From positions 121,801 through 185,800 of the forward strand of contig NZ_SJKB01000015.1 in the NCBI RefSeq assembly GCF_004331465.1: DNA of 64,000 bases, written 5' to 3'. This DNA is from Kribbella pittospori. GTDB lineage: Bacteria; Actinomycetota; Actinomycetes; Propionibacteriales; Kribbellaceae. Position numbers and translations under genes: made by a program. A model generated the notes under the pieces. It was not told the origin of the DNA and did no database searches. It worked only from the letters and a program-made list of their open reading frames with translations. Positions 50,237 to 58,646 of this stretch are shown in pieces (the stretch's first letter is position 1; each line of letters starts with the position of its first letter).

Positions 50237-50399
50237 GGTGTGTCCAACGCGGGCCCTTTACGGGCCCCTTTGACTCAAGAGGTCTTTGCAGGGATCTCCC
50301 ACGGGCGACCTCGGGTTGGCCTCGACTCGCTCATTTGATCGTGACTGTGTGTCACATCACAACGTTTCGCGACGCTGCCGAGCTCTCGGATTCACTGCC

Positions 50400-50441
50400 G
50401 CCTCCAACGTTGAGCCTCCAACCATCGCACGGGTTGGAGGC
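50400..50441 (+). promoter_or_regulatory. Integrase leader: repeat pair and hairpin covering the ribosome binding site
   Basis: GCCTCCAACC (50414-50423) and GGTTGGAGGC (50432-50441) form a perfect 10-bp stem with an eight-base loop. The right arm contains the GGAGG that lies six bases before the integrase ATG. A second copy of GCCTCCAAC lies upstream at 50400-50408 and could pair with the same arm. This could sequester the ribosome binding site or be the operator for the XRE domain of the integrase itself. Confidence 0.6.
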
Positions 50442-50446
50442 ATGAC

Positions 50447-51877
50447 ATGGCCAGGCCACCACTGCCCATCGGAACCTGGGGAAGCATCTCCACCAGCGTC
50501 GAAAGAACTGATGGCAAGGGCAAGCCTGCTGCATACCGTGCCAAGGCGAAGTTCCGCGACCACGACGGATACGTCCGTCCGGTCTCCGCGTTCGGCAAAA
50601 CCAGGACGGCCGCGGAGCGGGCGCTGCTGAAGAAGCTCCAGGACCGCGCCAGGACGAACCAGTCCGGGGACTTGACCGCGATGCACAAGATCAACTACCT
50701 CCTCGATCTCTGGGAGAAGAGATTCGAGGGGATGGTCGCCGACGGGACACGCTCACCCACCTCTCTCGACACCTACCGGCGCTCCCTCAAGAACCACATC
50801 CGCCCAGCCCTCGGAGAACTCCGCATCGGCGAAGCCAGCACCCCACGCATCGACACGGTCCTCACCAAGATCAAGAAGAAGGCCGGTGCACCGACCGCCA
50901 AGACCTGCCGAGCCATCCTGTCCGGGGCTATGAGCCTGGCCGTCCGCTACGGCGCCGCCTCCGTCAACCCGGTCCGCGAAGTCGACACCATCGAAGCCAA
51001 TCCCAAGAACCCACCCCGCGCCCTCACCACAGAGGAAGTCACCCTCCTGCGGAGGAGCCTTGCCGCCGACGAACGAGCCGTCCAAGCCGACCTCCCCGAC
51101 CTCGTCACCTTCATGCTCGGCACCGGCGTCCGAATCGGCGAATCCCTCGCCGTCCTCTGGTATCAGGTAGAGCTTGAGGCTGGGACCGTCGAGATCACCC
51201 ACACCATCGCCCGCATCCCCGGCGAAGGCCTCCTGCGCAAGGTAACCAAGTCAAGAGCCGGCGAGCGCGTCCTCAGCCTGCCCAACTGGGCCATCTCCAT
51301 GCTTCGCGCCCGACACGCGGCTGGCATCCGCCTCGACGACCCGATCTTCGGCGACACACTCGGCGGCTTCCGCGACCCCTCCAACAGCCGCCGTGCCATC
51401 CGCACCGCTCTGTCCCCCGTCGGCAGCACCGCCCGCCGCGACCTCGGCCTCACCCTCCGAGCCCTCCGCCGCGAAACCGGCATGACCCGCAAACAGGTCG
51501 CCGACGCACTCACCTGGCCCCAAACCCGAATCGAACTCGTCGAAACCGGCCGCATCAAGGTCGACCACCAACTGGTACGGACTCTCGTGGCGACCTATGG
51601 CGTGCAACTGGACAATCTGCACGGCCTGCTCGCCCAGGTCCACGATGCCGCCCAACCCGCCGAATCAGACAAGCTCGCCTGGATCCGATCCCACGCACTC
51701 CGCAAAACCACCGCCACTGCGCTCGACGGGGCCGGCCACACCGCCCGCCAGATCGCAGACCAACTCGGCCAATCCAAGGTGTCCATCACCCAAGACGTCT
51801 ACCTGGGGCGTCGCGCAGCAAACCCAGCCGCCGCCGAGGCCTTGGAGCATGCATTCGACGACCCTGATCTCCTCTGA
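50447..51877 (+). CDS. Tyrosine recombinase (integrase) with an XRE helix-turn-helix inserted in its catalytic domain
   Basis: A 476-residue site-specific recombinase. The order is: AP2-like arm-binding start, SAM-like core-binding domain (about 75-185), then the catalytic domain. Catalytic residues are visible: R229 (TGVRIGE), K268 (VTKSR), H416 and R419 (SHALRKT), H431 (GAGHTARQIAD) and Y452 (TQDVYLGR). Between the lysine strand and the H-x-x-R box, residues about 330-400 form an XRE-type helix-turn-helix (LTLRALRRETGMTRKQVADAL, then TRIELVETGRIKVDH). All catalytic residues remain, so the enzyme should be active. Located downstream of tRNA-Lys, it probably integrated this region. Confidence 0.92.
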   Translation: MARPPLPIGTWGSISTSVERTDGKGKPAAYRAKAKFRDHDGYVRPVSAFGKTRTAAERALLKKLQDRARTNQSGDLTAMHKINYLLDLWEKRFEGMVADGTRSPTSLDTYRRSLKNHIRPALGELRIGEASTPRIDTVLTKIKKKAGAPTAKTCRAILSGAMSLAVRYGAASVNPVREVDTIEANPKNPPRALTTEEVTLLRRSLAADERAVQADLPDLVTFMLGTGVRIGESLAVLWYQVELEAGTVEITHTIARIPGEGLLRKVTKSRAGERVLSLPNWAISMLRARHAAGIRLDDPIFGDTLGGFRDPSNSRRAIRTALSPVGSTARRDLGLTLRALRRETGMTRKQVADALTWPQTRIELVETGRIKVDHQLVRTLVATYGVQLDNLHGLLAQVHDAAQPAESDKLAWIRSHALRKTTATALDGAGHTARQIADQLGQSKVSITQDVYLGRRAANPAAAEALEHAFDDPDLL

Positions 51878-51900
51878 GGACGGACGGATCCGAGGCCTGC

Positions 51901-53091
51901 GTGATCCTTCGTGTTTCTGCCGACGCCAGTGGGATGGTGTGGCAGTCTAGTCAGGTGACGGATGCCACGCTGGTTCAACTCTTCGACGATCTGGCTGATC
52001 GGACGCGCAATCCACATATTTCACACTTGGGTACGTCTGATGAGCGGGAGGACTTGGGCGACGAACCGCCGAGCGATGCTGACCTACTGGCGGAGCGGCG
52101 TCTCTTGGGCGCAGTTGCCCTCGCGGCGATCTCGATCATCGACGAGTGCATCGCCGACATGCAGACCATTGGCGTAGTCGAAATGGATTCTGACGGGGAA
52201 CTGGATCCCAAGACCTACGCCGACACGTTCGTTTGGGACCACTTCCCACCTCGGTTGCGGGCCTCATATGATCCGCAGTTCTTCGCCAAGGTCCTGGTCT
52301 GCGTTGTGAAGGTCAGCCACGATCTCGCTAACCCTGCAGCTGGCCGACCCGCCTGCATCGCCGAGGAGATCATCGTCAATGCCATCTGTAAGTACGCCTA
52401 CGCCTTGATGGATGAGGCGGGCCTCGACTACGACGAGGACCTGGAAGAACTACTTCTGGACGACGGGGATTTCGAGTTGCTGTTCAGCAAGGACATGGAC
52501 GGTCTCGAGGAGGACCCTGCGAAGCAGCGCTCCCTGGGGATGTGGCTTCCACCGGTCGAAGACTGGTTCACTCCGTTCAACAGCGATCGGGTCGTGCATC
52601 CGTACGCCGAGACCAGCGCAACGACTCCGCGAGTCCACGACCTCTTCCACCTCCTAGACTCCGACGAACTGCGCGCGCTCGCCCGCGAGCCGGACGTGGT
52701 GGATGCGCCCGCTCCGATCACGGGGCTGCCTCCAATCAGCGAAGTCGTGAGTCTCGCCCGTCAAGCGACGATCGGAGACGCAGAGACCTGGGTGGCCGAC
52801 GACTCCGATGCGGAGTACAGCTATAGCGCGCTGATCGAGGTCTCCCAAGTTGCGAACTCTGGATGGCTCACTTGGGAACCACATGAGTCGGCCGACGTCG
52901 TGCGTTCCGATGCCGTGGTCCGCTTTGCCACACACCGACACTACCCGGTCGGGGCAGATCAACCGTGGGCTGAGGTAGCGATGACGAGTGGCGTCATCAT
53001 GCACATCCCGTTGGCAGCAGTCGTCTCCTACCGACCAGACCCCGCAGTCTATGAGCGGTGGAACTCGATGTGGTCCCCGCTAGAGTCGTGA
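51901..53091 (+). CDS. Hypothetical acidic protein of the accessory region
   Basis: About 396 residues from a GTG at 51901, or about 385 from the ATG at 51934; neither has a good ribosome binding site. The protein is very acidic with a run DEDLEELLLDDGDFELL around residue 180, no signal peptide and no clear membrane helix. A central helix VALAAISIIDECIADM near residue 71 is the most hydrophobic part. No family was recognised. Codon use is less GC-biased than in the flanking core genes, in keeping with acquired DNA. It follows the integrase by 23 bases and could be co-transcribed. Confidence 0.7.
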   Translation: MILRVSADASGMVWQSSQVTDATLVQLFDDLADRTRNPHISHLGTSDEREDLGDEPPSDADLLAERRLLGAVALAAISIIDECIADMQTIGVVEMDSDGELDPKTYADTFVWDHFPPRLRASYDPQFFAKVLVCVVKVSHDLANPAAGRPACIAEEIIVNAICKYAYALMDEAGLDYDEDLEELLLDDGDFELLFSKDMDGLEEDPAKQRSLGMWLPPVEDWFTPFNSDRVVHPYAETSATTPRVHDLFHLLDSDELRALAREPDVVDAPAPITGLPPISEVVSLARQATIGDAETWVADDSDAEYSYSALIEVSQVANSGWLTWEPHESADVVRSDAVVRFATHRHYPVGADQPWAEVAMTSGVIMHIPLAAVVSYRPDPAVYERWNSMWSPLES

Positions 53092-53110
53092 GCACGGTCG
53101 TCTCTGCCAG

Positions 53111-53446
53111 TTAGGCGCTGATGATTGCATCGACGCGCTCGAGTACCCCGCTGACCCCGCCGTGCGCGGCGTACGGACGCGCCAAGGATGCCATCGCTTG
53201 CAGCCGATCGGCAGCCCGCACTGAGTCGGTAGCCAGAGCCATGTCAACGGCCTGATGCCCGGCTGCCGCTGCACGGTCCGGCTGGGCGTCGAGGACGTAG
53301 CCAGTGGTGATGCTGATCGCGTCAAACGTGCGTACCCGGCCATTCCCCTCGTACGCCGTTCGCCGAGAGCACCACCACTCCCCCGATCCCAGGGACGGCC
53401 CAGGTATCTGGCGGGACCTCACAAGCGGCACCGAGTCCCAGATCAC
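53111..53446 (-). pseudogene. C-terminal remnant of an XRE/TPR-type regulator
   Basis: The last 75 residues (RTFDAISITTGYVLDAQPD, then AAAAGHQAVDMALATDSVRAADRL, ending in HGGVSGVLERVDAI) look like the C-terminal TPR end of the common actinobacterial XRE-domain regulators. The N-terminal helix-turn-helix and most of the repeats are missing; upstream sequence in this frame is not family-like. A truncated gene is the simplest reading. Confidence 0.5.
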
Positions 53447-53461
53447 CGCTCCCGCTTCGAC

Positions 53462-54391
53462 TCAAAGCGATGGCGTTTCGTCTGATGGACTCAGGTGAGC
53501 GTCTGGCAGCGATACCGATGGCCGCATCCGCTTGCGATGCCCGAGATAGTCGGACAGGGGCCGGGTCATCATCAGTGCGTCGTGAAGGCGCTGTAGGCCG
53601 TCAGGCGATCCATACAACGCGCGCGCCGAGTGTCCGTCCGGGAGTTCGACAGCCCAGACGCGAGGGAAGTAGCGGGTAAGGTCGTCCAGGAATCCGACCG
53701 CTGCGCGTTGGCCGGCCTTGTCGTCGGCGAGCACGACTATCGCCGTGTCGGTGGCAGCGTGCTGGCCGAGGATTCGAGCCTGACCTGCCGAGAGCAGGGA
53801 GTCGCACAGCGGGATCCCCGCCCAGCGGCACATCGTGCGTCGACTGAGCTGTTCGATCGCGATGGCGTCCAGCGGATCGTTGACTAGTACGGGGGCTGCG
53901 CCCTCGGACAGAAGGTCGAGTTGTTCGGTGACCCCGATGAGGCATGCAGAGCGTCGGTGTACCTGCGTTGCCGGCGACGTCGCGTAGTACGGGGCGCCCA
54001 CACCACTTCGGACGCCGACGAAGCCGACCGTCTCCAGGCGATCGTTTCGGGCCGGGAACATGACCTGGTCGCGAAAGCGGTCGACGGTGCGTCCCTCGGG
54101 GTTCAGCAGCCCCAAGCCGGCGCGCCGGACGCTGTCGAGTTCGAGGCCCTTTGCTCTCAGATGGTCAACCAGCCGGGAGCGTGCGTCCGGCGCCTGTCCG
54201 ACGGCCCAGCCCGAGCCTGGATCTAGGAGTTCACCTGCGCCTCCACGGGTCAGGTACTCGCGTCCCCATCCATCCGTTGCTCGAAGCAACTCCCGGCGGA
54301 AGAACCTTGCAGCTGCGCTGTTTACCTCGATCAAGCGTCGCCGATCCGCAACTGTCGGGACGGAGTTCGGATCACGCGGTCGCCGCGTCAC
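53462..54391 (-). CDS. DnaG-type primase core/Toprim-like protein with altered catalytic site
   Basis: A 309-residue protein resembling the DnaG catalytic core without its zinc finger or helicase-binding domain. RRRLIEVNSAAARFFRREL near 18 corresponds to the start of the DnaG core and DRFRDQVMFPARNDRLETVGFVG near 104 to its conserved middle. In the Toprim domain the glutamate motif (VxEGxxD) reads LVNDPLDAIAI, so the catalytic Glu is Asn, and the DxD-like site reads LADDKAG. Such shortened primases occur on mobile elements; activity here is doubtful. The start codon at 54391 has no strong ribosome binding site. Confidence 0.7.
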   Translation of the reverse strand: MTRRPRDPNSVPTVADRRRLIEVNSAAARFFRRELLRATDGWGREYLTRGGAGELLDPGSGWAVGQAPDARSRLVDHLRAKGLELDSVRRAGLGLLNPEGRTVDRFRDQVMFPARNDRLETVGFVGVRSGVGAPYYATSPATQVHRRSACLIGVTEQLDLLSEGAAPVLVNDPLDAIAIEQLSRRTMCRWAGIPLCDSLLSAGQARILGQHAATDTAIVVLADDKAGQRAAVGFLDDLTRYFPRVWAVELPDGHSARALYGSPDGLQRLHDALMMTRPLSDYLGHRKRMRPSVSLPDAHLSPSDETPSL

Positions 54392-54494
54392 AACGTCCCC
54401 GTAGGAAGCCGATTCACGTTCATGAACTCGACTTTCGATCCGACAGTGTCAGATCAGAACCCCGCTCCGGAGATCCAGGACTCCGGCGACCAGA

Positions 54495-54944
54495 TCAGTC
54501 CTGAGAGGAGCCGAACGCCAGCAGAGGCACGTTGAACAGGTCAGGATTGCGCGGCCGCGAGAAGGCCGGCGCCGCCACCTCAATCAGGTACATCTCAGTC
54601 AGGAACTGGATCTTCGCGCCGAGCAAGTGGCTTGTGTGCGCGGTCACGGAATGCGCCTTGAGTCCGACTGAGACATGGATGTGAGGCAGGACCGTGCCGG
54701 ATTCCTCGTCGTACGCGAGGGTGCCCCCACCGACCGCCTCCACATTCTCCAGGTGCACGGAACTCCACACCGGCGCGTCGGGGTTCTCGAGCTTCTCGCA
54801 GGTCCCGACGAGTTGGACGTCTCGCATACCGGCGATGAACATCGGGATGAAGCCCTGCCGTACGTCGTACTCCGCACAGAACTCGGCCAGCGCGGTGTAG
54901 AAGTCATCGCCGTGGTCGAAGTGGACGGCGAAGGTTCGGCCCAT
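54495..54944 (-). CDS. PPC/DUF296-domain protein
   Basis: About 149 residues from an ATG at 54944, eight bases after the stop of the XRE gene; a longer start at 54998 would overlap that gene. GRTFAVHFDHGDDFYTALAEF at the N-terminus, GTCEKLENPD and the histidine-containing LPHIHVSVGL near 100 match the PPC (plants and prokaryotes conserved, DUF296) fold, which forms trimers and binds metal in some members. In prokaryotes its role is unknown; in plants it is fused to AT-hooks. Coupled to the upstream regulator. Confidence 0.8.
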   Translation of the reverse strand: MGRTFAVHFDHGDDFYTALAEFCAEYDVRQGFIPMFIAGMRDVQLVGTCEKLENPDAPVWSSVHLENVEAVGGGTLAYDEESGTVLPHIHVSVGLKAHSVTAHTSHLLGAKIQFLTEMYLIEVAAPAFSRPRNPDLFNVPLLAFGSSQD

Positions 54945-54951
54945 GGTCAGT

Positions 54952-56391
54952 TCAGCGGCGCGCAAGCTCAGCTCCTCGAAGATCGTCGATGTGAGCAACG
55001 TAGCGAACCGCAGTATTCAAACCGCGGGTGGACAGCAATCGACTCCGAGGATGAGCGATGTCGTCAACGCCGGCGATCGCGAGCTCTTCACACCGTCGAC
55101 GGAACCATCGCCAGGGCACGTCTAGGTAGCTGGCAAACGCCGCGAGGCGCCGCTCCGATGTCGGTTGAGCGATCAGGGAGTCAGAAGCGAGGTGATCATC
55201 GAGGTCTCGGTACGTCGATCTCCGCGGCGGTGGCGCGCTCGCGTCGACGTACCAGAGCCCGGATCCACCCAACCAGTTAGCGACGATCGCTTCGTTGCCG
55301 AAGACGAAGCCCTCCACAGCGCCATGCTCCGGCTCCGGGCTCAGCTCCACCGTGATCCCAAATGCCTCCATCAAAGCCACGGCGAGCAAGAGCATGACCC
55401 GCTCGTAGCCCGGCGACGCGGCTACTTCCTCCGCGGGGATGCAGAACCCTCGCCGCATATCCGAGAACCAGCGCGACGTGCGGCGAAGGTACTCGAACTT
55501 GTGAGACCACAGCAGCCAAGCGGATGCCTCTTCCCCACGCTGCTCGCGCGTCCAGAAGAGTGGCTGGCCGGACAGCCGACCTAGGTGCCGAGTGATGTGG
55601 CGCGCGCAGAAACGCGAGCCGAGCCATTGGCTCGCGACCGGATTAAGCATCGGTAGCTCAGTGTGCGCGATCTCGGACCTAGACCTCTTCTCGTGGTGTG
55701 ACAGTACTGTCTGGCTCTTGGCGAGCGCAGCGTCGTCGGCCAGGAGTGCGGTGTCGGCGTTGGCGGTCGCCCAGATGATCCCGATCGTCAGGTCATCGAT
55801 CACGTTCGCCGATGAGACCGGCTGTGGGCCGGTACGGCGTCCGGCTCGATCCACGAACCGCCGACCGTCAGCGATGTAGGACCGCTGATCCCGATCGATG
55901 GCCAGCACCAAGGACCTACGATCCGGACGGTTGAGGGACGTCGTCATGTCCTTGCCAGTCTCAACCATCAACCAACTCGAGTCGGTCTTCTCCGCAACGT
56001 AATAGTGTGCCGCGGCCTCGACTCCGGCGTACGACCTCCCGGCCGGCAGACGCAGCGTGCCGACAGATCCCGCGACTGGATGGTCACCCGAAAGATCCAG
56101 GATCGAGACGATCGCCTCTGACTGCTGAGAACGCTGCGTCCGCCGCTTCTGGAAACCGAGTTCGGCTGGGTCCGGCATCTCGAGCACATGGCAGAGAGCC
56201 GCTCGCACGTCTGCAGACGGCCAGGAGTACCAGCCGCGCTCCCAATCCGAAATCGACTTCGAAGTGACTGCCGACACCCGCCCCGTGGCGTGGTAGATCT
56301 CGGCGTTGACAAGCTCTGCGAGGGTGGCCTGGGACAACTCGCCACGCGCCCGCCTGAGCAACTCGTTCGGTAGCCGCTCCCGATCAGCCAT
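54952..56391 (-). CDS. Large XRE-family regulator
   Basis: About 479 residues. An N-terminal helix-turn-helix (SQATLAELVNAEIYHATGRVSAVTSKSISDWERGWYSWP, about 20-58) of the kind in actinobacterial XRE regulators precedes a central and C-terminal part of about 400 residues without a recognised domain. The latter has a segment with several tryptophans and a helical region LLLAVALMEAFGITVEL. The ATG at 56391 has GGGAG five bases upstream and overlaps the end of the upstream 123-residue gene by eight bases. Followed immediately by the PPC gene. Probably autoregulatory; target unknown. Confidence 0.8.
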   Translation of the reverse strand: MADRERLPNELLRRARGELSQATLAELVNAEIYHATGRVSAVTSKSISDWERGWYSWPSADVRAALCHVLEMPDPAELGFQKRRTQRSQQSEAIVSILDLSGDHPVAGSVGTLRLPAGRSYAGVEAAAHYYVAEKTDSSWLMVETGKDMTTSLNRPDRRSLVLAIDRDQRSYIADGRRFVDRAGRRTGPQPVSSANVIDDLTIGIIWATANADTALLADDAALAKSQTVLSHHEKRSRSEIAHTELPMLNPVASQWLGSRFCARHITRHLGRLSGQPLFWTREQRGEEASAWLLWSHKFEYLRRTSRWFSDMRRGFCIPAEEVAASPGYERVMLLLAVALMEAFGITVELSPEPEHGAVEGFVFGNEAIVANWLGGSGLWYVDASAPPPRRSTYRDLDDHLASDSLIAQPTSERRLAAFASYLDVPWRWFRRRCEELAIAGVDDIAHPRSRLLSTRGLNTAVRYVAHIDDLRGAELARR

Positions 56392-56755
56392 GGTCACTCC
56401 CAGCGATTACCGCCGGCCGGTACTCGTCGCGCCCGGTACGCCGTGGCGCAAACCGGATCTGGTGGCGATCAATGCCGATGTAAGCCACCGCAAGCTGATG
56501 GCCGCCGAGCCGCTCCAGGATTCGGATTCGGACAGTCGCGTCAAATGATCGAGGGAGCCGTCGCCGCCCGCTCAGGATCACCAGGCGGCCGCCTCGGAGT
56601 TGGCCGGCCTGCTCGAAGATCCAGCGCTCGGCGATGCTCCTCGCTGTCGCCTTGGGCGGCCTACTGAACACACCTGACGTTGCAACGGCCACGGACCACT
56701 GGCCGTCTCGGCCTCGTGTCGCGATCTCGAACGCGTAGCTTCTCCTGCCCCGCAT
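56384..56755 (-). CDS. Hypothetical basic protein
   Basis: About 123 residues, rich in arginine (RRSYAFEIATRGRDGQWSV, RLVILSGRRRLPRSFDATVRI), no membrane helix or signal. A beta-rich pattern is visible. AGGAGGG lies just before the ATG at 56755; a longer start at 56770 lacks one. It overlaps the following XRE gene by eight bases and is divergent from the XRE/PLD regulator, so it is probably the first gene of the 123-residue/XRE/PPC operon. No family recognised. Confidence 0.6.
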   Translation of the reverse strand: MRGRRSYAFEIATRGRDGQWSVAVATSGVFSRPPKATARSIAERWIFEQAGQLRGGRLVILSGRRRLPRSFDATVRIRILERLGGHQLAVAYIGIDRHQIRFAPRRTGRDEYRPAVIAGSDHG

Positions 56756-56820
56756 GACCCTCCTAGGCATCGTGAAGGAAGGATGCCTCGAAGACCCAGG
56801 ACAGGGTTACGGCGTGAGCC

Positions 56821-56868
56821 GACATCTCGGGGATGTCTCGCCTCGCGTCAAAATGTCCCTAGATGTCC
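56821..56868. promoter_or_regulatory. ATGTC repeat operator region
   Basis: GACATC and GATGTC (56821-56837) form an inverted repeat with a five-base gap, and ATGTCC occurs twice 10 bases apart (56853-56858, 56863-56868), between divergent genes and just before an XRE regulator start. One-turn spacing suits cooperative binding of that regulator. Confidence 0.55.
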
Positions 56869-56881
56869 TAAGTTAGACCTT

Positions 56882-57625
56882 GTGCCTAACGAGCGACTGC
56901 GAGCGGCCATGGTGGAGAGCGGCTTGACCCATCATGCCCTGGCGGAGGAACTGGACGTCAACATCAAGACGATTGAACGATGGGTCACGGGCGACTATGT
57001 CCCGTTCCCACGCAATCGCCACAAGTTGGCCATCCGGTTGGGCCGAGACGAATCGTATCTCTGGCCTGACGCCCTCCCCCGCGATCGAGCCGCTGCTGTG
57101 TCGGAGAGCGAGATCGTCAGGGTCTATCCGCATCGCTCGGACGTGCCAACTGATGAGTGGCGCCAACTCTTCGACTCAGGCACCGAGGAGATCGGCGTGC
57201 TCGTCTACGCGGGCCTCTTCCTGGCAGAGGACGCACAGGTGCAGCGGATCCTCCGCAAAAAGGCCAAGGCCGGCGCTCGGGTACGGATTCTGCTCGGCGA
57301 CCCGGAGGATGCGCATGTCGCGGAGCGCGGAGAAGAGGAGGGTGTCGGCAATGCGGTGGCGGTCAAGATCCACAACGCGCTCGTTCTCTATCGAGGTCTG
57401 CTCGACCTCCCGGGCATCGAGTTCCGGCTTCATCGGACCGTCCTGTACAACTCGATCTATCGCGCGGATGACCGCCTGTTCGTGAACACCCACGTGTACG
57501 GCGTACCCGCCGCGCAGGCACCGGTCTGGCACCTCCGGAAGGTTCCCGGTGGTGAACTCGCCAGTCACTACCTCGACAGCTTCGAGCGAGTCTGGAACGA
57601 AGCGACCCCGACGACGGAGGCTTGA
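56882..57625 (+). CDS. XRE regulator with phospholipase D-like C-terminal domain (DUF5919-like)
   Basis: A 247-residue protein from the GTG at 56882. Helix-turn-helix: NERLRAAMVESGLTHHALAEELDVNIKTIERWVTG (about 3-37). The C-terminal part (EEIGVLVYAGLFLAEDAQVQRIL, KAGARVRILLGDPED) resembles the phospholipase D-like fold of DUF5919-type proteins, with a C-terminal half LYNSIYRADDRLFVNTHVYG that lacks a clear HKD motif and may bind rather than cleave. One-base overlap (TGATG) with the NUDIX gene couples the two. Probably senses a nucleotide-like ligand; that is inferred. Confidence 0.82.
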   Translation: MPNERLRAAMVESGLTHHALAEELDVNIKTIERWVTGDYVPFPRNRHKLAIRLGRDESYLWPDALPRDRAAAVSESEIVRVYPHRSDVPTDEWRQLFDSGTEEIGVLVYAGLFLAEDAQVQRILRKKAKAGARVRILLGDPEDAHVAERGEEEGVGNAVAVKIHNALVLYRGLLDLPGIEFRLHRTVLYNSIYRADDRLFVNTHVYGVPAAQAPVWHLRKVPGGELASHYLDSFERVWNEATPTTEA

Positions 57626-58101
57626 TGCCGAAGCGAATCGACTACTACGACGACCCGAACGCCCCCGCCGCCAACAGCATGATCCCCTCCGTCAACGTCG
57701 TCATCGAGAATGACGCCGGCGAGATCCTCATGATCCAGCGCTCCGACAACGGCAACTGGGCCCTCCCCGGCGGCGCGATCGACCTCGGCGAGTCGATGTC
57801 GCAGGCCGGCGTACGCGAAACCAAGGAAGAGACTGGCATCGACTGCGAGATCGTCGACGTCATCGGCATCTACACCGACCCCAAACACATCATCCTGTAC
57901 ACCAGCAACGGCGAAGCGCGCCAGGAGTTCTCCATCCTCCTCCGCGGCCGAGCCACCGGCGGCCAACCCACCACCAGCAGCGAAAGCACCAAAGTGCACT
58001 GGGTCCCGCAGGCCAACCTCAGCACCCTCCAGATGGACGGCTCGATGCGGCGCCGCATCGCGCACTACCTCGAACCAGGCGCGACCCTGTACTTCGACTA
58101 G
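57625..58101 (+). CDS. NUDIX hydrolase
   Basis: A 158-residue hydrolase with a complete Nudix box, GGAIDLGESMSQAGVRETKEETGI starting near residue 49 (G-x5-E-x7-R-E-x2-E-E-x-G), which binds Mg2+ for cleavage of nucleoside-diphosphate-linked compounds. The ATG at 57625 overlaps the stop of the XRE/PLD-like regulator gene, a pairing that suggests the regulator responds to the substrate or product. Its 3' end overlaps the convergent HD-domain gene by four bases. Confidence 0.93.
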   Translation: MPKRIDYYDDPNAPAANSMIPSVNVVIENDAGEILMIQRSDNGNWALPGGAIDLGESMSQAGVRETKEETGIDCEIVDVIGIYTDPKHIILYTSNGEARQEFSILLRGRATGGQPTTSSESTKVHWVPQANLSTLQMDGSMRRRIAHYLEPGATLYFD

Positions 58102-58646
58102 CCTCCGGCAGCTCCAAGCCTCCGCTGCACGTTCGCCGCCGCCCGCATCAGCGCCGGACCGGATCTCACGACTGACCGATGAACAACATGCTCACTGGGA
58201 TACCTCATGAGGATCTCGCTGAGCCGTTCCTCGACAGTCACCGGGCAGCCATCGACATCGGCCGTCATGTCGCAGTACGTCAACGCCTCGAGCAACTCCG
58301 AATCAGGCAGATCGAACTCGTCCGCCAGCTCAGGAATCCCCCGCTCACCCGCCTCGACCAGGGCACCACTGTGATGCGCGACAAGCCGGCACACCACATC
58401 GTCAGCCACCACCACATCCCGCAGATACCGAGCCCCATCAAGCGGATGGAACCCCGTCGCCCGGACAACAGGCGAGTACCCGATGTCATGCAACCAGGCA
58501 GCCACCTCAACCAGCTCCGTCCGCTCCCCCAACAACCCAGAAAGACTCCGAGCCCGTCCAGCCACCCCCCGCGTGTGCTCCCACCGTCGCCCCAACTCAG
58601 GTTGAAGCAGCCTAGCGGCCATCAACTTGACTGACTCGACATCCAT
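58098..58646 (-). CDS. HD-domain phosphohydrolase-like protein
   Basis: A 182-residue protein starting at the ATG at 58646. HTRGVAGRARSLSGLLGE at about 24-41 carries the first histidine, VAAWLHDIGYSP the HD doublet near 56 and VCRLVAHHSGAL the next histidines, so the metal site of an HD hydrolase is intact. These enzymes hydrolyse nucleotides or phosphoesters; the specific substrate is unknown. Only a weak GGGGTG lies upstream. Downstream it converges with the NUDIX gene. Confidence 0.88.
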   Translation of the reverse strand: MDVESVKLMAARLLQPELGRRWEHTRGVAGRARSLSGLLGERTELVEVAAWLHDIGYSPVVRATGFHPLDGARYLRDVVVADDVVCRLVAHHSGALVEAGERGIPELADEFDLPDSELLEALTYCDMTADVDGCPVTVEERLSEILMRYPSEHVVHRSVVRSGPALMRAAANVQRRLGAAGG

